From Tiliqua scincoides (taxonomy: Eukaryota > Chordata > Lepidosauria > Squamata > Scincidae), in contig NC_089822.1 of the NCBI RefSeq assembly GCF_035046505.1, forward strand, positions 109,447,307-109,511,306: a stretch of DNA of 64,000 bases. Reading direction: 5' to 3'. How positions within the stretch are numbered: the first letter of the stretch is position 1; each line of letters starts with the position of its first letter. Of this stretch, positions 1 to 11,305 are shown piece after piece. Under the pieces are notes generated by a model. It had not been told where the DNA came from. It did no database searches and was given only the letters and a program-made list of their open reading frames with translations. Made by a program: the position numbers and the translations under genes.

Positions 1-1160
1 CAGCCTGGGAACTGCAGTCTCTCACCCATCCCTATCCCCCTGCTGCATGAAGAGCCTCTTTTGAAAGTATGATAAGCTTGAACAGCAGTTTTTGAGATGG
101 CATGTGACTGTGCCTCTCAAAAGGCAGAAGTCAAAACAATATGGGCATGTCTTAGTAGCTCTTTGGAACCAAGCCATTGAGGGGTAAAATGGAAATTTCT
201 TCAGGGGAAATGCCCGGTCTTGTTCCACTTCAAAATATTTCTCCCTTTATTCATAATGGAAGGCACACACGATGGAGAGAGAACTCAAAAAGCAGCTAGC
301 CCAAACAGCAAATTTTCACTGGGAAGAAATTGAGTGCTTTATTAGAGAGTTAGTAAAATGTACGTTATTCAGTGCTTCTTCCTGTGTTCTGAACTACTGG
401 ATTCATGGAACTGGACAAGTCTTTAATCATTAGCTTTAAAAATGTATCTAAAGCAAAACCAGCATTTGACAAGAGAGTCTACTTTGCCTGCAAGGTGTGT
501 AGGCTCCATCAGTGCCTGTTTTGGCCAACTGACCCTTAGTCCTGCCATCTTCCAAATCAACTTAAGGTTCTAATAAATGATGCAGTAAGAAGTGGAATGG
601 AGGGAGTTATAATTTAAAATAATTTCTATTAAGATGGAGAAGAGTTCTCCAGGAATGAGTCTTAATTTGAGTGCAAAACAGGAGCACCCCAAGAGATAAG
701 AGCAGGCATCAGGTCTTTCTGGTGGTTTTCAGAGTTATTCTTTAAGCCACACTCAGTTAATGTTTTCTCTACACACGCTTAGACATCAGTCAATGATTGG
801 TGACCCTGTCAGCCATCCTAGCTTTCAGCTCAGAGTGGCTGCTAGCTTGGTACTCAGAGTACTGGCAGTGGTGCTTAGGTTTTATATACACAGCACAGTT
901 GCTGCCAAGGGAACCCCCCTTCTTCTGGATGCTGGTAATTTTCACAGTTTCATTTTTTTTTAATGGAACATCCCCTTTCTCAGTTCATTTATGGCAGGTA
1001 ATAATCACAAGAATTGAAAATCACAATTCAGGTGAACAATGGAAATTACAAGCAACAACAATTCAGAAATTCAGACTGGGGGGACCACAACTGACCATTA
1101 CTGCCAGCCAAGTCTCCGAAGGCAGTGGCACTCACAGGAAGCCCTCTCTGAAGTATCGTA
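1..1160. other. No gene recognised
   Basis: I see no coding exon with splice sites, no RNA gene and no repeat that I recognise. Short open frames here have no family resemblance. Confidence 0.4.
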
Positions 1161-1161
1161 T

Positions 1162-1390
1162 ACTGCGATTTTCAACCATTGTGTCATAGCACATTGGTGT
1201 GCTGTGAATGGTCTGCATGTGTGCCATGGGAGTTTGGGGGAAGGTCATTTATTAGTAGGGCTATTGGTGGATGTGAGCCCCCCCCCCACAGCACAGCATG
1301 CCTTGTCAATTGTCCAAAACCTGATGGTGTGCCTTGACCATTTTAGCACCTTGCCAGTGTGCTGTGAGATGAAAAAGGCTGAAAACCGCT
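1162..1390. mobile_element. hAT-like MITE, old copy
   Basis: The segment opens with a 'ttttcaacca' block and a run like gcacattggtgtgctgtga. It closes with the inverted counterpart gtgtgctgtgagatgaaaa followed by 'gctgaaaacc'. Inverted ends of this 'gaaaacc' type are common in short non-autonomous hAT elements. The two ends are only partly complementary, and I could not fix an 8-bp target duplication, so it is probably an old copy. Confidence 0.45.
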
Positions 1391-3442
1391 TATCTTATAG
1401 GGCACACAGATTCATGTGGCAGAAGGTTGCTTAAATCCCAGTGCTGTCCTTCCTGTCCCACTTGAAAGCTGTTGTCCCTCCCCCAGGAGAAGCTGTTCTT
1501 TTGCCTATGCCTATGCTAATCTAGACAGAGGTCTGCACACTTGACATTCATGTTGCCTATCACTGAAACAAAAAGAGGGTGGGGAAGCTAGAAGAGTTAA
1601 ATAAAAGCAGACCTTTGGAGGGGAGCCCATTCAGATGTTCTCCCATAACTGTTAAGTATGTCCTCTGCCTTCTCTGGTGTTGTAAATCACTGGGATGGTG
1701 GAAAACAGAGTGTGATGTTGCCGTTTGCATATCTGCCTTTCTGTGTGATGGGGAGCACTAGGCACAAGCCCTAAAGATGAAATCTGAGGCATACCAGGCT
1801 ATGCTGAGTTAAAGCTGAGTGGATTTCTTAACTTGGTCAATACCAAGTTGGGAAGACTTGGTATTGGGAGACTACCTAGGAACCCAGTATAAGCCACTCT
1901 GAGCTCATTCCAAAGGGAAAGCTAAGTGTAACAAGCACAAATCACGCACACAGCTGTGTCATAATATTCAAATCGGCCCCAAGGCTCAGTGGTCAGCCTG
2001 AGCTGGGAATTGACAGCAACACTGAACCACAAATAAACTGCTGCGAAGCCCCTGGGACCACATATCCCCCTGTTGTGCTTTTGTTCTGTTTTTCTGTTTG
2101 TTCCAGAGAAAGGAATGCATCTTGAGTACAGGCAGAATGCCATTTCTCACCATAGAGTCATCAGATATATAATTCAATAATAGTTTTTTTTCCCCTTTTA
2201 GACATTTATGCTTCCCTGATCAGGGCTTGAGGACTTGGCACCCATGTCCGTTTAGTGGGGTGTATACAAAGTTCATCAAGGGGAAGACAAGTATGGTTAA
2301 GTCAGGGGACCAGAAGCTCAGGTCAAAATCTTCAGAAGTAGTTCAGCAGCTGGGCTATCCCAGGGTACTATCCAGGGTAGGAAAAGAACAATTCTGGCTC
2401 TTATCCATGGTAGCCAAAATAATCTACAAGGCTAAGGATGACCTGACCTAGAAGAGCTCCCTGCCAGTCAGGGCCCAGAGAACAGAGCTACATAGTGCTG
2501 CGAACACACTTGGCACTAAAATAGCACCCCTTCCTGAGTTTCACCAGGGGTCCACAAATGTGGGCTTGGCTGACCAGCCACTCAGTATTTGTGATAGCAA
2601 AACCACCCACTTGAGGGCTTGAGAGAGAGGTGGGATATTCTCTCATATGCACTGATGTATGGGTGAAGGTGAGAAAACAACAGGCATCTCCTGCCTGGAA
2701 GAGGCTCCTACTGTTTCTTCTCAAAAATGCATGTGAAAATGAGACCTTCAGCAAGAGGATCTGTGTGTGGTACTGGAGGTAGCAGGGCTTGCCCATGGTG
2801 GATGAGTAGATTAATGGGCACCCAAGAATCACCCAGGGTTGTGATGACAGAACACCACATGTTTCTTCACCCCTGCTGGCCAATGATCTGGGGAAGGGAT
2901 ATGTAAGCACATGATGATATGAAACAGGATAATTTGGAGTTCAGTAGAGGGTAGCACCTAAGGGCAGTTGCCCTGGGCGTCCAGATGGTGCAATACCCAC
3001 AACCCACTTTAGTATAGTGTCAGAAAGCCCTCCTGGCTAAGAGAGTCACTGCATTGCTGTCTTCTCCCAGTTGACTTATCCACAAATGGGAGATTTCCTA
3101 CAAAGGCTTCTGTCTGCAGCTTTTTTTGGTTTTGTCATTCCAATGGATGTATTTGGTAGAGGGAATATACACAATGAGTTACTCTCTGTACCAGAAGCCT
3201 CTAGCATTGAATAACAAATACCAGGTTTTCAGGATGACTGCCTGCCTGCCTGTAGGAAAAAGCACCCATTTGCACATGAGACATCTGGTAGGAGACTGTG
3301 TTGGGGAGGCTATGGAGGGCATTTTGCTGATGGCCCTCCCCTCAGTCCTGGAGCCAACCCTGGGCTAAGTGATAGTGATGTTATGGGAGAAGGAAACTTG
3401 ACACAAATACGCTTTCAGTGTCCTGTGACACATTGCTCCTCC
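1391..3442. other. No gene recognised
   Basis: About 2 kb of AT-moderate DNA before the retroviral insertion. Frames up to 140 codons occur on the minus strand (2488-2910), but they have no recognisable domain, no splice context and no codon pattern that stands out. I treat them as chance. Confidence 0.4.
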
Positions 3443-3694
3443 TGTAGGGACGCTGTCACGAAGGCGCTGGCAAACCACGCCACCCGTGATTCAGCCTCCT
3501 TGCCTCAAACCCAATCAACAAAAGGCAGACGTGGTGTGAGAGGATTAGCTTGTTTGATTAGGCAAAGAGAGTGTCTGGAATGAGGGGGAAGAGGGGATAA
3601 AAAAGAGATCTTGCACCAAGCCCAGCCCTCGTCTCTCTTATTCATCTCTATTTGAGATCCCATATTCTGTACTCATCTCTATTGAGATCCCACA
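3443..3694 (+). repeat. 5' LTR of the endogenous retrovirus
   Basis: It begins TGTAGG and ends CCACA, the usual TG...CA boundaries. By eye it matches the 3' LTR base for base over 252 bp. A TATA-like gggataaaaaa lies at about 3594-3604, followed by a pyrimidine-rich region, as expected for the U3/R boundary. It also contains a short internal repeat of 'tcatctctat(tt)gagatccca'. Confidence 0.93.
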
Positions 3695-3696
3695 TC

Positions 3697-3714
3697 TGGT
3701 GACCCCGACGTGAT
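3697..3714 (+). promoter_or_regulatory. Retroviral primer-binding site (tRNA-Trp type)
   Basis: The 18 bases two positions after the LTR start TGGTGACCCCGACG and are complementary to the 3' end of vertebrate tRNA-Trp. This is the primer type known for Rous sarcoma and avian leukosis viruses. The Trp assignment is from memory of that tRNA's 3' end. Confidence 0.75.
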
Positions 3715-3784
3715 CCCAGAACCCAACTTACCTCGACTGGAACAGTCTTCGGTGCACCTCAGCTTCGGCTCCCTGGTAAGTATG

Positions 3785-5043
3785 GGGGATTCCTTGTCAA
3801 AGGAACAGAGCGAGCATGCTCAAGAATTATATAAATTGGTCAAACAGACCGGCGAGGGCTCGGCTTCAGTGCAAGATCTTCGAGATCTTGTCAGGGAATT
3901 GGACACCTCTTGTCCATGGTATCCGAAACGAGGCAGTCTTCTGACTGCGGATTGGGGGAGGCTGGGGAAAGATCTGCAGGCAGAACCCCAGATCCCCATT
4001 GCTCTAATTTTAACCTGGAAAAAGGTGTATAAAGCTCTGTGCCAACTTAATCCACCTGATAATATGCTTCTGAAAGGTACTCTCCCCTCTGCTACAGGGC
4101 CACCCCTATATCCAATACTCCTTCCAGCAGCGCCAACCCTCGAAATAATTAAATCGCCTCCCGTGCCTGGTGCTCCTTCGGAGCCGCCGCGGTGGTCTCA
4201 AATAGCCGCCCGCACAGCAGGCACCCTAGATCTGGCCAACCACTGGGAATCCCCTGCCTTTTTTCCTCTAGAAAAGAAAGAACCTCCAGAAACTACCCCT
4301 CACAGGCAGGCTTCAGTCATGGAAGGCATGGCCAGAGAGACCCTGAAATCAGGAGATTTAAAAGCAGAAAAAAAATTCAATGATCTGCCCTGCAGGGGCT
4401 GGCCAGAACACACAGGGACAAGCCATCCCTGTAGATCAGTTTCTGAAACAGACAAGCAAGTGCAATTAGGAAACCTGAATCTGAATGAGACAGCTGATTG
4501 TGCCCTGCAGGCATTGCAAAAGATTCCAGCAACAGGCAAGCCTGGAAAGTCTTTTGCAACAGTCCAGCAGGAAGCTGCAGAACCATATGTGGATTCTGCA
4601 AACCTCCTCCAGCAGACAATCATTAAACAGGTAGAGAATCCCAAGGTAGCATCATTCATAGTACAAGAGAAGGTTCCATCCAAACCCTTCATTCTGCAAG
4701 CAGGATGTTGGCCAGAGTCTCCATTTAACCCTCAATGGGAAGGAGAAGCTCAGTGCCCAATTAATCCTGTTAAGCAATTAAAAGAAGCTTTGAATTCCCC
4801 CAAGGCAACTGAAGAGTTAAAGTTAAAACTTGCTGCAGACAATGCAAATGAAAACTGTAGGAAAGCACTCCAACTCTTGGCTGCAGTGAGAGGCTTAGTG
4901 ATGGCTGATAATCAAAGTCCAAAGGTCCACCTGCTCTACAGCCTACTCTCTGCTGCTCTACAGCAAAATCCTAAAGCCAAAAAACAGCGCTTTAAATATA
5001 AAAGAAAGAAAGAAAGAAAGAAAAGGTCATTTTCAAAGAGAGT
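3785..5043 (+). pseudogene. Gag-like region of the endogenous retrovirus
   Basis: A long open stretch begins MGDSLSKEQS shortly after the leader. It carries a matrix-like domain with CPWYP and DWGRLGK, typical of betaretrovirus and HERV-K-class Gag amino termini. After that it is proline-rich and then alpha-helical without a domain I can name. I treat it as a fossil coding part of a broken element. It ends in an AAAG-rich run next to a SINE insertion. Confidence 0.6.
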
Positions 5044-5044
5044 A

Positions 5045-5205
5045 ATGGTGGTGTAGTGGTTTGGGAAGTAGACTTAAACCTGGAAGATCCAATTTCAAAA
5101 TCTCCCCCCCCCCCGTCACTTTCTCTCAACCTCACCTACCTCACAGGGTTGTTGTGAGGATAGGTAGGAGGGGAGAAGACCTCCCAACAAAGTGTCATGT
5201 GGATC
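5045..5205 (+). mobile_element. tRNA-headed SINE inserted in the retrovirus
   Basis: The segment begins with a tRNA-like A-box region (tggtgtagtggtttgg), continues through a B-box-like 'acctggaagatcc' block, and contains a C-rich tract. It ends with the core-like motif 'tacctcacagggttgttgtgagga'-type sequence seen in MIR and squamate tRNA SINEs. It interrupts the retroviral interior, so it arrived after that insertion or was already present in the mobilised copy. Confidence 0.65.
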
Positions 5206-5264
5206 CAGGTAGAAACCCTTAACCCACTATCCCATTCCATGTTAATAAATATCCAAAACTCATA

Positions 5265-5515
5265 ATGCAACATTTTATGGAAGATATATTGATAGCAGGT
5301 CCCCAATTAAATTCTTCTCTCCTGCAAGACCTATCTAAAAATTTACAACAGTTTGGTCTTCACATAGCACCAGAAAAGGTACAGCAACAAGTTCCTTATT
5401 TGTATCTAGGGCATAAAGTATTAACAACTTATGCTGCGCCTGCAAGCCCAGAATTAAAAATCTCCCAATGCCTGACTTTAGTACAATTGCAGCAGTTGCT
5501 GGGACATATTCATTA
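5265..5515 (+). pseudogene. Reverse-transcriptase remnant of the endogenous retrovirus
   Basis: A short open stretch contains MEDILIAG, a form of the retroviral YMDD active-site block. IAPEKVQ, PYLYLGHKV and LLGHIH follow. Their order and spacing match the palm and connection regions of alpha- and betaretroviral Pol. Only this piece of pol is clearly recognisable; the element is broken. Confidence 0.7.
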
Positions 5516-7695
5516 GGTATGTATTTTAAGCTTCCCACACAACTATTAAAGCCAGTATTTGACCACCCTAAAGAGGGCCAAGACCCCGCAAAGCAAATCA
5601 CCCTCTCTCCAGAAGCTTGTAATTCCATACAAGAAATATAACAAATCAGGAGACACTAATTTGTAGATTGGCTCCCATCTTTTGTGGCTAGTAATTCTAC
5701 TCTCTGACCCATACACCCACCTTTGTAGCTTAAAACAGAAACTCAGATATACATTCTTGAATGGCTTTGTCAGTCAGCCAACCCATCCAGGAATGTGTTA
5801 CCTTATCAGAAGGCTATCACTGCTCTCATTCACAAGGGGCCAGAAAGAGCAGTGAGGCTCCAAGGCAAGGCTGTAGTAAAAATTAAATTGCCTTTTACCA
5901 AAAAATGAAAACCTTCATTTGTGGGAAATTTCCACTTCTTATCAGATGATCCTGTTGGAGCAAAGACTAAACCATGTGTATGTTTAATGCATTTTAAAAC
6001 CTATTAAAAGGTCTTAATAACATTTTTGTTTCTTTGATGCTAGGTTAATAGATCCTGCTGGCCAATGGAACTCCCTGCCACTGTAGCCAGCAACAGAAGT
6101 TTGAATAATAACTTAGTGTTTCCTTAAAACTTTCTAGGTTTCTCATGTATGCAAGGCAAAAAGCCAATGCATGGTTCCTAAGGAAAAGAAAAGCAGAAGG
6201 AACCCTCCTAATCTTTGTGCCTCAGAGCATGCACAGAGTGCAAAATATCAGCAATCTTTTGTTTTAACCCTTTTTGTTTCAACAAGAAAGAACAGGAAAA
6301 GAAAACATTCGCTCTCAAGAGAAGGACTAAAGATTACTAAACCTTGTTTCTTTTACAGGACATATGTACACATTTTATTTTGCTTGATATAGCAACTTTT
6401 TGTTTCAGCAGCAAGTAAGGATAAAGAAAAGAAAAAAGCATTTGTCCTCCAGAGGACAAATTTACTTAATCTCAATTACAGGAATAAGCAGTGATCCTAT
6501 ATCTATATTTTTAATACTAATGAAGTATTTCTTTTCTAATGGAAAAATTGTCATGACAAATTCTTTTAATTCTACTTATGTTCTCTGCTTATATACATAC
6601 AAATACTAAAATGTTCTATATGTTCTTTGGATGTGTGTGTGTGGTATGAAAGAAGCGCTTTGTCTGTCTTTGTTCTTGTTTGTCTTTGACTTATAGTGAA
6701 GTCTATCTGAAGTCCACATGACTTCCTTTCTGTAATAGGCCTGATATTCGTTGCAACAATTTTTTATTATTTTTGTATATTGAGCTCATTATCATTTTTG
6801 GTACCATGATTTTTTTTTCTATCTGCTTTTAAAACCAATGTGTTTTCTTTTCACACACACCCCCATCACCAAAGATGGAAGAAACATGCAGAATTTGCTT
6901 CAAGACTGGACCCAACCTTATTTTGTAGCCCACATCCTAATCACAACCCCCTTCCAAGGCTCTTATCTAAAGGACAAAGCTGATCAGACTCTCAGGAGCC
7001 TCCCTATTTCATCAGTGAACTCCCTCCCTGTTCTCTGATCCAATAGCTAGTCAGCTATTCATCAGTCCGGGAAGATGTTAGTTAAACAATTTTCCATCCC
7101 TTTTTCACAAGTGCAAACACAAATTATTAAAACCTTTTTATTAAAACAAAAAAGGGAGATATGAGACGATTTGGGCTAATACATATTAAGGAAACACTCT
7201 ATACTTTATCATATTCTATACTTTATTATATACTTAAAATTTTTAACATTAAATGCAGAAAGGTTTACTCCTAATGAAAGACATGAAGGAGTCAGGAAAC
7301 CATTACCCAGCCCCATTGGTAACTTGGGGGCGAGGCTATGCTGTTATGCTTACTCCTACAGGAATGCTTTAGGTACCAGCGCAGTGTGTGCAGCCAGCCA
7401 AAGATGTCACCAGGGCCTGGAGAATCCGATCCCCAATTTCCAGATGAGTCCAGCTGGGACTACAGGAGCAGCCAAGGAACAGACAGCCAGCCAAAAGACC
7501 CAGACAGGAAGCTCATCCCCTAACCTGGGGAGATCTGAAGGCGCTGACACTCTAAAACTCCACAGTGATTGTGATACAAATGTAAAATTGTTAAGCAAAG
7601 CTGAGTATGTTTCACTGGCAGCCTCCCTAGTAGTAATCCTAGCATTGGTGGTGGACAACTCAAGACAATTGCACAAATACAACAAGATGTAAACT

Positions 7696-8130
7696 TTGGT
7701 GGATTTTGGGATTGGCTTACAGGATGGCTGCCGGACTTTGCATGGCTTGGACAGACTTTTGGGCATGGGATTTTTTGGGATGGTTGTTCTGATCATTATC
7801 TGTTGTTTTATTCAATGTATCCCCTCCTTGTGTCAATGTATCCCCTCAGTTGTGTCTTTAGCAGCCAGTTTAGTAGGCGTCCCTGGCCTTGCAGTGAATA
7901 ATGCAAAAACTATAGGCCAGATGGCCTGTTTGTTAGCAAAAACCATCAACGCCACTTCTATAGCCATTGGTCTCTTAGCAAAAGAACAGCACGAACTTCA
8001 CCATGCTATTCTAGATAACTGAGCTGCTATTGTGAAGCAGTAAAAGATATGTGTTGTTTTAACCTAACAGACAATAGCAACCGAATTCAACAACAAATTA
8101 ACAAACTTAAGAGCTATGCGCAGAGCATAC
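7696..8130 (+). pseudogene. Env transmembrane-like remnant of the endogenous retrovirus
   Basis: The stretch contains a hydrophobic run, then a heptad-like helical region with LLAKEQHELHHAIL, and then MCCFNLTDNS, which resembles the conserved CC-FNL region of alpharetroviral transmembrane proteins. It lies between pol remains and the polypurine tract, where env is expected. It is fossil sequence of a broken element. Confidence 0.6.
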
Positions 8131-8374
8131 ATCAAGACCTGCATCCCTGCATGGTAGGATGCCCTTTGGTCTTGGCTTCCCACTGGCCTGCTTCGTACCT
8201 TAGTACAATATGGTGCACTAATTTGTATTGTTTTAATCATAGGATGTTGTTTTGTACAATGTATTCCTAATTTGTTAGCCCTCTGTATCCCTTATTGTCG
8301 GCCGAAAGCCTTAGTGCCCACTCAACGCCAGATGTATTATGCATATCAATGCCTTAAAACAAGAAAGGGGGAGA

Positions 8375-8626
8375 TGTAGGGACGCTGTCACGAAGGCGCT
8401 GGCAAACCACGCCACCCGTGATTCAGCCTCCTTGCCTCAAACCCAATCAACAAAAGGCAGACGTGGTGTGAGAGGATTAGCTTGTTTGATTAGGCAAAGA
8501 GAGTGTCTGGAATGAGGGGGAAGAGGGGATAAAAAAGAGATCTTGCACCAAGCCCAGCCCTCGTCTCTCTTATTCATCTCTATTTGAGATCCCATATTCT
8601 GTACTCATCTCTATTGAGATCCCACA
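8375..8626 (+). repeat. 3' LTR of the endogenous retrovirus
   Basis: This is the second copy of the 252-bp LTR. A purine tract (aagaaagggggaga) directly precedes it at about 8361-8374 and would serve as plus-strand primer site. The 6-bp duplicated host sequence follows at 8627-8632. Confidence 0.93.
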
Positions 8627-8632
8627 TCCTCC

Positions 8633-9085
8633 GATCTGAGAGATCCTGTAGTGTGCAGAGAATACTGGGAAAAGACATTTGTGAGGCTTGCAGGCTGGCC
8701 AAGTAATTGGAAGCTTCTGCTTCCTGATCCGAGGGATGAAGTGATGCACCTGGCAATGGCTCTGTCCTGGTGGAGATCCCTTTCCTGATGAGAAACCAAA
8801 GCCAGGCAATTCCGAGAAAGGAACAGCTGTGAGGGTGCTGCTAAGCAACAGCTTCAGCTGCTCTCCAGCAGCCAGGAAAACAAGAGCCCAAACGGATCAA
8901 CAAAAGGATGCTAGTGAAACAAAATGGCCCAGCAAAGCAGCAAACGCTGCTGTAGCCTGCAGTCAGATGGCATCAGATGCCCTCCCCTTCCGGAGCCAGG
9001 TGGCTGGGGTGAGCCAGTATAGCAGTAAATAGGGGGACACTGGGTTCTGGCACTGTATGTGTGAAGGGCTATTTGCATCTGCAGC
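8633..9085. other. No gene recognised
   Basis: This is the continuation of the flank interrupted by the retrovirus. I see nothing with a family resemblance. Confidence 0.4.
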
Positions 9086-9390
9086 TAGCCCGGGGCTGGT
9101 CCAAGACCTTCTGGTGCCCAAGGCAGCATGCCAAATGCTGCCCCCCTTTACCCAATGATATGCCCTTCTTTGTTCCTCTTGCTCTCCAATCTCTAGCACT
9201 CTCCTCTCCTTCTTATTTCCTCTTCCTTGCCACACCCCCCCCCCTTTCTTTTCCAAACCAGGCAGTGGAAGGAGAAAGAGGAGCAACAGAGGCAACCCTG
9301 TAGGCAGACAGAGATGTGTTTTCCCCTCCCTCCGATTTGCTCCCAGAAGTCACCACTTCTATTGGCTGACCCTAAGCTAGCCCTCAGTCC
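9086..9390 (+). mobile_element. Inverted-repeat element, 'GGCTGGTCC' family (copy 1)
   Basis: It begins near ggggctggtccaagacc and runs through 'gcagcatgccaaatgctgcc' and a pyrimidine-rich part. It ends near gctagccct, roughly the inverse of its start. Related copies lie at about 13195-13462, 20805-20990, 26145-26345 and (opposite orientation) 63480-63790. The family is not one I can name. Repetition within the window and the inverted ends suggest a non-autonomous DNA transposon. Confidence 0.5.
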
Positions 9391-10205
9391 ATATGGTTGT
9401 CAGGGACTCCAGGGTCTAATCTTGTGGTCTTAGGACAAAGCCTCGCCTGGTAAGCTCCCCAAGGTTGCATATGCTCAGATCTCAAAAGACGTTTTCAGGA
9501 ACACACAGTAAGAATGTGCAGCATTGCAACTGCAGCCAAGATGAAGTCTGGATTGGCCAGATCTGATAAAAATACTAGAAGCCTACACTTCTGTCTTCAC
9601 GTGGCCAATACAGTGTGATCATCAATCTGTCGCCCTCCAGATTCTTTGCCCCAGCAACTGACCTTGAAGCCCTGGAACTGAAAAACCAACTACTGCATAT
9701 CTGGAAATGCGTACGGTCAGCCCTGGTTCAGTCTGAGCCAAGCAGGATCACTGTCTTGCAACCACTCCAAGTCTAGGTGCAGAGTAGCAGTGGTGGTGGC
9801 AGCAGCAGAGTAACACTTGACAGGGCCATACGTGTGTAGATTACAAATTGCACAGCCCTCCAGTTGCTACAGAATACAGTACACTTTGAAAGACTACTCT
9901 GTCATAAATGGCTCAACATGCCTCCATACAAACATTCAGCATATGTGTCTGCTTTATGGCACCACGTGGTGTTGGCGACTCAGCTGTATCTTGTTTTATA
10001 TGTACTAATTTCCAAACTGTACTGTGAATTGATGAGAGAGGCGTGTTTGTTTGGAGGAGTGCACACAGCCAGTTGTAGGTAAGTTCCACATTCATCCCGT
10101 TATGTGCCTTTCTGGTCAAGTGTGCCTTTGCACAGTTGCAGCTCCATAGTTGGAGAGAATCCAGAATCTTTCCTCTGTTTGCTTCCCGTTCCTTTGCACC
10201 CTTCC
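9391..10205. other. No gene recognised
   Basis: Nothing recognisable in this stretch. Confidence 0.4.
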
Positions 10206-10231
10206 TTCCTGTAGTGTAGCCTCATATGAGT

Positions 10232-10252
10232 TTTATTAAAATACACTTTATT
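10232..10252 (-). promoter_or_regulatory. Possible minus-strand poly(A) signals
   Basis: Two AATAAA hexamers read on the minus strand (10247-10252 and 10232-10237) at the end of an AT-rich stretch that looks like a 3' UTR. No A-tract follows, so it is not an obvious processed copy. Upstream on the minus strand (about 10365-10470) is a short open frame ending IPLSNLFDKNDYV, which I do not recognise. A minus-strand terminal exon is possible but unproven. Confidence 0.25.
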
Positions 10253-10805
10253 CAAGTTTTGCTTACAAAAAGAAGAAAAAATGTATACGGAACAAAAAAA
10301 TGTTGCGCAAATATATAGCGATAGAAGACTATTAAAAAACTGAGTCTCAGCGAAGTGCCAAGTTCAGACGTAGTCATTCTTGTCAAACAAATTGGACAGA
10401 GGGATCCAGAGAAACACTTCTGAATAATGAATAATATTACAAACACCAGGCTGTAGAGTTCCCACAGTAAACTGCCTGTTCGCAAGCTAACAGCTGCCTT
10501 TGAGAATGCCAGTCTCTTGAGGGAACAGTGTCACACACAGCTGCTGCTTCAGTGTGCCTATTTAATGTTTTGGTTACCCTGTGGTAAAGTGAATGGAATA
10601 AAAAATGTTTGATTCCTTAAATGGCCACCATGCCAATGGGTTTGGGGGTGGGAAGGAGGCAGGGGGTTTATTGAACCTTTTCACAGACCAGAATTCCATG
10701 GAGCAATTGCCAAAATCACCCAAATATCCACATGATTCCATCTTTACCATTTTAAAATAGCATATTTGTTATTTTATTGTGAATTACGTATCACTTTATA
10801 TAAAG

Positions 10806-11157
10806 CAGGGGTGCTCACACTTTTTTGGCTCGAGAGCTACTTTGAAACCCAGCAAGGTCCGGAGATCTACCAGAGTTTTTTTTACAATGTTTGCGCCATC
10901 ATAACATATAACATTTATGTGTACAATGTATGTTGGTGTACCTTGAGCCCCACTGAGTATAACAGGACTTACTCCTGAGTAGACATGCCTAGGATTAGGC
11001 TGTGAGGCTGCAATCCTTACCCCATTGAGTACAATGGGCCTTACTCCCGGCGTTTCCTCCCAGAGGTACCTGAAAGGGGGGGGTCAGCACTCCGCGATCT
11101 ACTCATTTTGCCTTGCGATCTACCGGTAGATCGCGATCCACCTATTGAGCATCCCTG
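10806..11157. mobile_element. hAT-type MITE with 8-bp target duplication
   Basis: The ends are inverted (caggggtgctca at the left, tgagcatccctg at the right). The 8-bp sequence atataaag flanks both sides (10798-10805 and 11158-11165), the hallmark of hAT elements. No transposase frame is present. A smaller repeat of the GCAATCC family is nested inside at about 10938-11050. Confidence 0.85.
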
Positions 11158-11215
11158 ATATAAAGTGATTCCTGTGTAGAATGCCTCTGTATACATGCGT
11201 CTGTAGAATGTTTAT

Positions 11216-11305
11216 GGCTTCAATCCGAGGGGCATGTACCTTGGGGTAAGTCATAGCTGAACTCGATGGGACCTACTTCTGAGTAGACAAGCATAGCATT
11301 GCACT
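11216..11305 (-). mobile_element. GCAATCC-family short inverted-repeat element
   Basis: It carries the family's diagnostic blocks: 'caatcc' at one end, the paired segments around 'ctcgatgggac' and 'acttctgagtagaca', and 'cattgc' at the other end. This is one of about 13 short copies of the family in the window. Confidence 0.6.

Larger units (their letters stand above)
3443..8626 (+). mobile_element. Endogenous retrovirus, LTR to LTR
   Basis: This is a provirus-like fossil with two 252-bp LTRs in direct orientation. A 6-bp duplication (tcctcc) lies just outside them at 3437-3442 and 8627-8632. Parts seen: a primer site matching tRNA-Trp just after the 5' LTR, a Gag matrix-like region from about 3785, a reverse-transcriptase remnant near 5265-5515, an Env transmembrane-like stretch near 7700-8130, and a polypurine tract ending at 8374. 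The Gag start resembles betaretroviral matrix (a CPWYP block followed by DWGRLGK). The Env stretch (MCCFNL) and the Trp primer site resemble alpharetroviruses. The interior is broken, with many breaks and large losses, and carries a SINE insertion. The LTRs read as identical, which suggests a young insertion or LTR homogenisation. Confidence 0.9.

Noticed and set aside
3126-3583. Small plus-strand ORFs upstream of and across the 5' LTR
   Set aside because: One runs through the LTR itself and the others have no domain or splice context.
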